This document shows positions 8,673 to 11,117 of a DNA stretch of 11,117 bases, one piece after another. How positions within the stretch are numbered: position 1 is the first letter of the stretch; each line of letters opens with the position of its first letter. Position numbers and translations under genes: made by a program. The notes below the pieces were generated by a model. The model had not been told where the DNA came from, ran no database searches, and was given only the letters and a program-made list of their open reading frames with translations. The stretch is from Chloroflexota bacterium (GTDB taxonomy: Bacteria > Chloroflexota > UBA6077): positions 1-11,117 of the forward strand of contig JAMCTB010000196.1 of assembly GCA_023380955.1 (NCBI GenBank). The letters are read 5' to 3'.

Positions 8673-9139
8673 GCGGCATCTCCGGACGTCCACCTGCATT
8701 CCCCCGGGGCCCCTCTCGCAGATCGGCCGCTGAGCCCTCGCGAGCCGCCGATCCATAACTGCATCCTCACGATAACTGCCCCCCGTTGGCATTGGACCTT
8801 CTACGGCCATCGTTGCCGCGGCTTTCTTCGTATACTGCGCCCTGGTCTTCAAACCCGAGGATGACGGCTTCGAGCCCGAACCCGCGTCGGAATACCTGCC
8901 CCTCGAGGAAGCCGACGGGGGAAAGAAAAACCCCCGCATTGCGCACCACAACCCAAGGGGGTATACTAACCTGAGCCACACGGTCCCACGTGCAGTCCCC
9001 CATCAGCGACTTGGGGCCGGCGCGAGCGCCCTGTCTTGCGTCCCCACAATAACATTGCGGCCGCGATCGGCAGGCGCCTTCGCACCCTGTCTTGGCACGG
9101 GGTAACGATTGAGAATGAGATGGCGTGGGAGGTGCCAGG
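8673..9139. other. Gene-poor region between transporter and bactofilin
   Basis: No gene with a normal start is visible. The region holds a GATCGGC/GCCGATC inverted repeat (8721-8727 with 8747-8753) and a second TATACT string (8831-8836) without a good -35. It also contains the bactofilin promoter and a cryptic + frame from 8776 to 9105 that has no standard start. The first part of that frame reads like a membrane helix with an acidic tail (GPSTAIVAAAFFVYCALVF, then KPEDDGFEPEPASEYLPLEE). It could be a gene remnant or a small gene with an unusual start; I do not call it as a gene. Confidence 0.3.
8939..8967 (+). promoter_or_regulatory. Probable promoter for the bactofilin gene
   Basis: TTGCGC (8939-8944) and TATACT (8962-8967) are separated by 17 nt. 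The -10 matches five of six consensus bases; the -35 matches only TTG. Transcription would start near 8974, about 165 nt before the bactofilin start. Confidence 0.5.
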
Positions 9140-9775
9140 GTGTTCAAGAAGACGGAAGATACCGAATGGTCCCGCTTTTCGAGAGCGCTTTCCGGCCAAT
9201 CTAGAGCCGGCGCAGAACAGGAAGAAGAAGGGGTGATCCTCAAGGAGGAGCCCCAAGACACCGCTACGCTGCCGCGGGAGGCCGCGGCCCGTGAGGCACC
9301 CGCTCGGGAGGCCGTGGCTCGAGAGAGCGTGGCCCGAGAGGTGGCTCAGCCGATGCCCGCCCCGCCGCCCGCACCGTCCAAGCCGAGCCCTGCCGCCCAA
9401 CCCGCCTACACTTCTCGCGCCCACGCCCCCTCCATCTCCCAGGAGGCCGAGGGGGCGGAGACGATAATCGGCATGCAGTCCGTCTTCGACGGCAACCTCC
9501 GGTGCGAATCGAACCTGCGCATCAAGGGCGCCTCCCAGGGCGAGATCGCCTGCGCCAAGTCGGTCTTCATCGAGGAAACGGCGAAGGTCAACGCCAATGT
9601 CAAGGCTTCGAACGCCGTGGTGGCCGGAGAGCTTGAGGGTTCCATCACCTGCGACGGACGTCTGGAGATCCTGGCCACCGGCAGGGTCACCGGAGAGTTG
9701 ACGGCCGGCGTCCTGATCATCCAGGAGGGAGCCTTCTTCGAAGGGCACCTGAAGATGAAGGATCGGGGCCAGTAG
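9140..9775 (+). CDS. Bactofilin-family polymer-forming cytoskeletal protein
   Basis: Bactofilins polymerise without nucleotide into filaments that organise cell-envelope processes. The conserved beta-helical domain spans residues about 106-208 (AETIIGMQSVFDGNLRCESN, ASQGEIACAKSVFIEETAKV, VVAGELEGSITCDGRLEILA, GRVTGELTAGVLIIQEGAFF). It shows the recurring G-x-I/L and hydrophobic ladder of the family. The first 105 residues are low-complexity, with charged pentad repeats of the ARE(A/S)(V/P) type at 46-70 and a Pro/Ala-rich linker at 71-98. The GTG at 9140 is chosen over 9125 because GGAGGTG (9128-9134) is spaced correctly for it and it gives an MFKK start common in bactofilins. It appears to be a single-gene unit with its own upstream promoter. 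The function in this organism (shape, septum, stalk) is not visible. Confidence 0.9.
   Translation: MFKKTEDTEWSRFSRALSGQSRAGAEQEEEGVILKEEPQDTATLPREAAAREAPAREAVARESVAREVAQPMPAPPPAPSKPSPAAQPAYTSRAHAPSISQEAEGAETIIGMQSVFDGNLRCESNLRIKGASQGEIACAKSVFIEETAKVNANVKASNAVVAGELEGSITCDGRLEILATGRVTGELTAGVLIIQEGAFFEGHLKMKDRGQ
9275..9349 (+). repeat. Five imperfect 15-nt tandem repeats inside the bactofilin gene
   Basis: Units start at 9275, 9290, 9305, 9320 and 9335. Each opens with CGN-GAG or a close variant and encodes pentads REAAA, REAPA, REAVA, RESVA and REVAQ. They lie in the disordered N-terminal arm, a place where unit number could vary between strains. Confidence 0.6.
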
Positions 9776-9870
9776 GGCAGAGCCGAGCCATCGCCTGCCC
9801 TCTAGACACTGAAATCCCCCATCCCAGAGTCCGTGGTACACTAGAGAGAGGACCGGCACCGACTCGACAG

Positions 9871-9897
9871 GCGGCCGGGCCAAGCAGGCCCGGTCGT
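9871..9897. other. GC-rich hairpin upstream of hypA
   Basis: CCGGGCC (9875-9881) pairs perfectly with GGCCCGG (9887-9893) around an AAGCA loop, and the stem extends to about 11 bp with G-U pairs. It lies between the bactofilin and hypA genes and could end the former's transcript. A nearby TACACT (9837-9842) has no matching -35 box. Confidence 0.4.
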
Positions 9898-9914
9898 ACC
9901 TATTTGACGAACCC

Positions 9915-10256
9915 ATGCACGAACTGGCCATCACCCAGAGCCTTCTCCAAATAGCCACCGACGAGGCCGAACGGATCGGGGCTTCCCAGATCAAGGTGAT
10001 TCGACTCAGAGTGGGCGCCCTGACGGACATCGTCCCCGACTCGGTGCAGTTCTACCTGGACTCCATGACCCCCGGCACCATCGCCGCGGGGGTGCGGTTG
10101 GAGACCATCCGGATCCCCGTCGGCGCCACCTGCACCCGGTGCGACCGCTTCTTCGTGGTGCAAGACTACGACCTGACCTGCCCGGAGTGTGGGGGGGTCG
10201 GGAAGATCACCCAGGGTCGGGAGTTGCAGGTGGAGAGCCTGGAGGTGGAGGAGTGA
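9915..10256 (+). CDS. hypA: Hydrogenase maturation nickel chaperone HypA
   Basis: HypA delivers nickel to the large subunit of [NiFe] hydrogenases, with HypB. Its 113 residues are the normal length. The essential N-terminus MHELAITQSLLQIA carries the nickel ligand His2. The zinc site is C73-x2-C76 and C89-x2-C92 (ATCTRCDRFF and LTCPECGG). The start is fixed by the invariant Met-His pair, yet no SD is visible: the 15 nt upstream read CTATTTGACGAACCC. TATTTG at 9901-9906 might be a -10 box giving a nearly leaderless message, which is inference. It overlaps hypF by 4 nt. No hydrogenase structural gene is in the window. Confidence 0.95.
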   Translation: MHELAITQSLLQIATDEAERIGASQIKVIRLRVGALTDIVPDSVQFYLDSMTPGTIAAGVRLETIRIPVGATCTRCDRFFVVQDYDLTCPECGGVGKITQGRELQVESLEVEE

Positions 10257-11117
10257 CCGTCCCCGGCTCCGAGGAAACACCCCTGGGCTCACCACCGTCA
10301 GGGCCGGCAGAGACGCCGGCCCCTACAGGAGTTGGGGTGCAGAGGCCGGCAGAGCTGCCGACTCCCGCAGATGTGGGGGCATCGTTGGTCCGGTCCCGAC
10401 TGGTGGTTTCGGGCATAGTCCAGGGGGTCGGTTTCCGCCCCTTCGTCCACCGGCTGGCCCACAGCCTCGGGCTGAAGGGCTGGGTGCTGAACTCGACCGA
10501 GGGGGTGGTGATCGAAGTTGAGGGCAAAGCGGACCTTGTAGATCGCTTTGTTCAGGCTCTTCGCCCAGAGGCACCTCCGCGAGCGCAGGTGGACCGGATC
10601 GACCGGGCGAGTCTGCCCCCCATCGGCTACAGCTCCTTCGCCATCGAGGCCAGCCAGGCGGCCGAGGGTCGGTTCGCCCTCATCTCCCCCGACATCTGCA
10701 TCTGCGACGACTGTCTGCGGGAGATGCGCGACCCCACCGATCGCCGCTTCCGCTACCCCTTCATCAACTGCACCAACTGCGGCCCCCGCTTCACCATCGT
10801 GGCGGACATTCCCTACGACCGGCCCAAGACGACCATGGGCTGCTTCCCCATGTGTCCCGATTGCGAAGGGGAGTACCACGATCCCTCCAACCGCCGCTTC
10901 CACGCCCAGCCCAACGCCTGCCCGGAGTGCGGGCCGCGGCCGTGGTTGGTGCACGGGGAAAGGATGGGGAAGATGGTGAGTGCCGAAGAGGCCATCCAGG
11001 AGACTCGCCTTCTCCTGGCTCAAGGCGCCATCGTGGCAGTGAAGGGGCTCGGCGGCTTCCACCTGGCCTGCGACGCCACCGACGATCGGGCCGTGGCCGA
11101 GCTGCGCCGCCGGAAGC
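10253..11117 (+). CDS. hypF: Carbamoyltransferase HypF, 5' part (cut by window end)
   Basis: HypF makes the carbamoyl-derived cyanide ligands of the [NiFe] hydrogenase iron with HypE. The 288 codons present hold the acylphosphatase domain (residues about 48-140, VSGIVQGVGFRPFVHRLA with Arg62 and Asn80). Next are two zinc fingers (C151-x2-C154-x18-C173-x2-C176 and C201-x2-C204-x18-C223-x2-C226). The beginning of the YrdC-like domain (AIVAVKGLGGFHLACDATDD) follows. The GTG at 10253 overlaps the hypA stop as GTGA and has GGAGG at 10241-10245, 7 nt upstream. This gives an unusual N-terminal extension of about 47 residues, Pro- and Ala-rich and encoded partly by a palindromic repeat. A GTG at 10337 with AGGAG at 10327-10331 is the alternative start. 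The Kae1-like carbamoyltransferase half lies beyond the window. Confidence 0.93.
   Translation, partial: MTVPGSEETPLGSPPSGPAETPAPTGVGVQRPAELPTPADVGASLVRSRLVVSGIVQGVGFRPFVHRLAHSLGLKGWVLNSTEGVVIEVEGKADLVDRFVQALRPEAPPRAQVDRIDRASLPPIGYSSFAIEASQAAEGRFALISPDICICDDCLREMRDPTDRRFRYPFINCTNCGPRFTIVADIPYDRPKTTMGCFPMCPDCEGEYHDPSNRRFHAQPNACPECGPRPWLVHGERMGKMVSAEEAIQETRLLLAQGAIVAVKGLGGFHLACDATDDRAVAELRRRK
10301..10360. repeat. Palindromic repeat pair within the hypF 5' end
   Basis: GGGCCGGC (10301-10308) pairs with GCCGGCCC (10315-10322), loop AGAGAC. A second hairpin pairs CGGCAG (10347-10352) with CTGCCG (10355-10360). GGCCGGCAGAG occurs twice (10302-10312 and 10344-10354), exactly 42 nt apart, so the frame is kept. 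The right arm plus CTACAG matches the repeat at the kinase stop codon (2172-2199), suggesting one dispersed family. Confidence 0.6.

Noticed and set aside
8966..10030. Long - strand frame (354 codons) across the bactofilin and the 5' end of hypA
   Set aside because: It is antisense to the bactofilin domain; the product is Gly/Arg/Leu-rich with no motif.

Overview
The window is GC-rich bacterial DNA with every well-supported gene on the + strand. GTG and TTG starts are frequent and Shine-Dalgarno (SD) sites are strong. The gene content (type 2 IPP isomerase, a ferredoxin-linked 2-oxoacid oxidoreductase, HypA/HypF, bactofilin) and several short palindromic repeats between genes would suit an anaerobic or facultative Chloroflexota-like or deep Gram-positive lineage. 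I cannot fix the phylum from sequence alone.

Layout: (1) 18-2175, an OmpR-type response regulator and a HAMP/HisKA sensor kinase that overlap by 8 nt; the kinase sensor domain has a methionine-rich segment. (2) 2270-3367, a type 2 isopentenyl-diphosphate isomerase. (3) 3368-3662, a control region with a sigma70-like promoter, a perfect 16-nt operator-like palindrome just downstream of the predicted start site, and a leader of about 230 nt. (4) 3663-6857, three tightly packed genes for a thiamine-diphosphate, iron-sulfur 2-oxoacid:ferredoxin oxidoreductase (gamma-delta fusion, alpha, beta). (5) 6858-7283, a long hairpin and a possible structured RNA or intron remnant. (6) 7284-8603, an oxalate/formate-family MFS transporter. 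(7) 8604-9139, terminator-like hairpins, a cryptic open frame and a promoter. (8) 9140-9775, a bactofilin. (9) 9915-11117, hypA and the 5' part of hypF, the latter cut by the window end.

The main reading is that regions 3-6 form an oxalate catabolism locus. The alpha subunit has YPIRP where pyruvate-type enzymes have YPITP. With the SD-supported start, its Arg31, Arg109, Asp112 and Phe117 fall at the same numbers as the active-site residues I recall for Moorella thermoacetica oxalate oxidoreductase. The subunit make-up (gamma-delta fusion, alpha, beta) and sizes also match that enzyme. The downstream transporter resembles OxlT and carries an Arg/Lys pair spaced almost as in OxlT. The proposed scheme is oxalate import, then CoA-independent oxidation of oxalate to two CO2 with reduction of ferredoxin. 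The two-component system, isomerase, bactofilin and hyp genes look like unrelated neighbours, although reduced ferredoxin could in principle feed a hydrogenase matured by the Hyp proteins.
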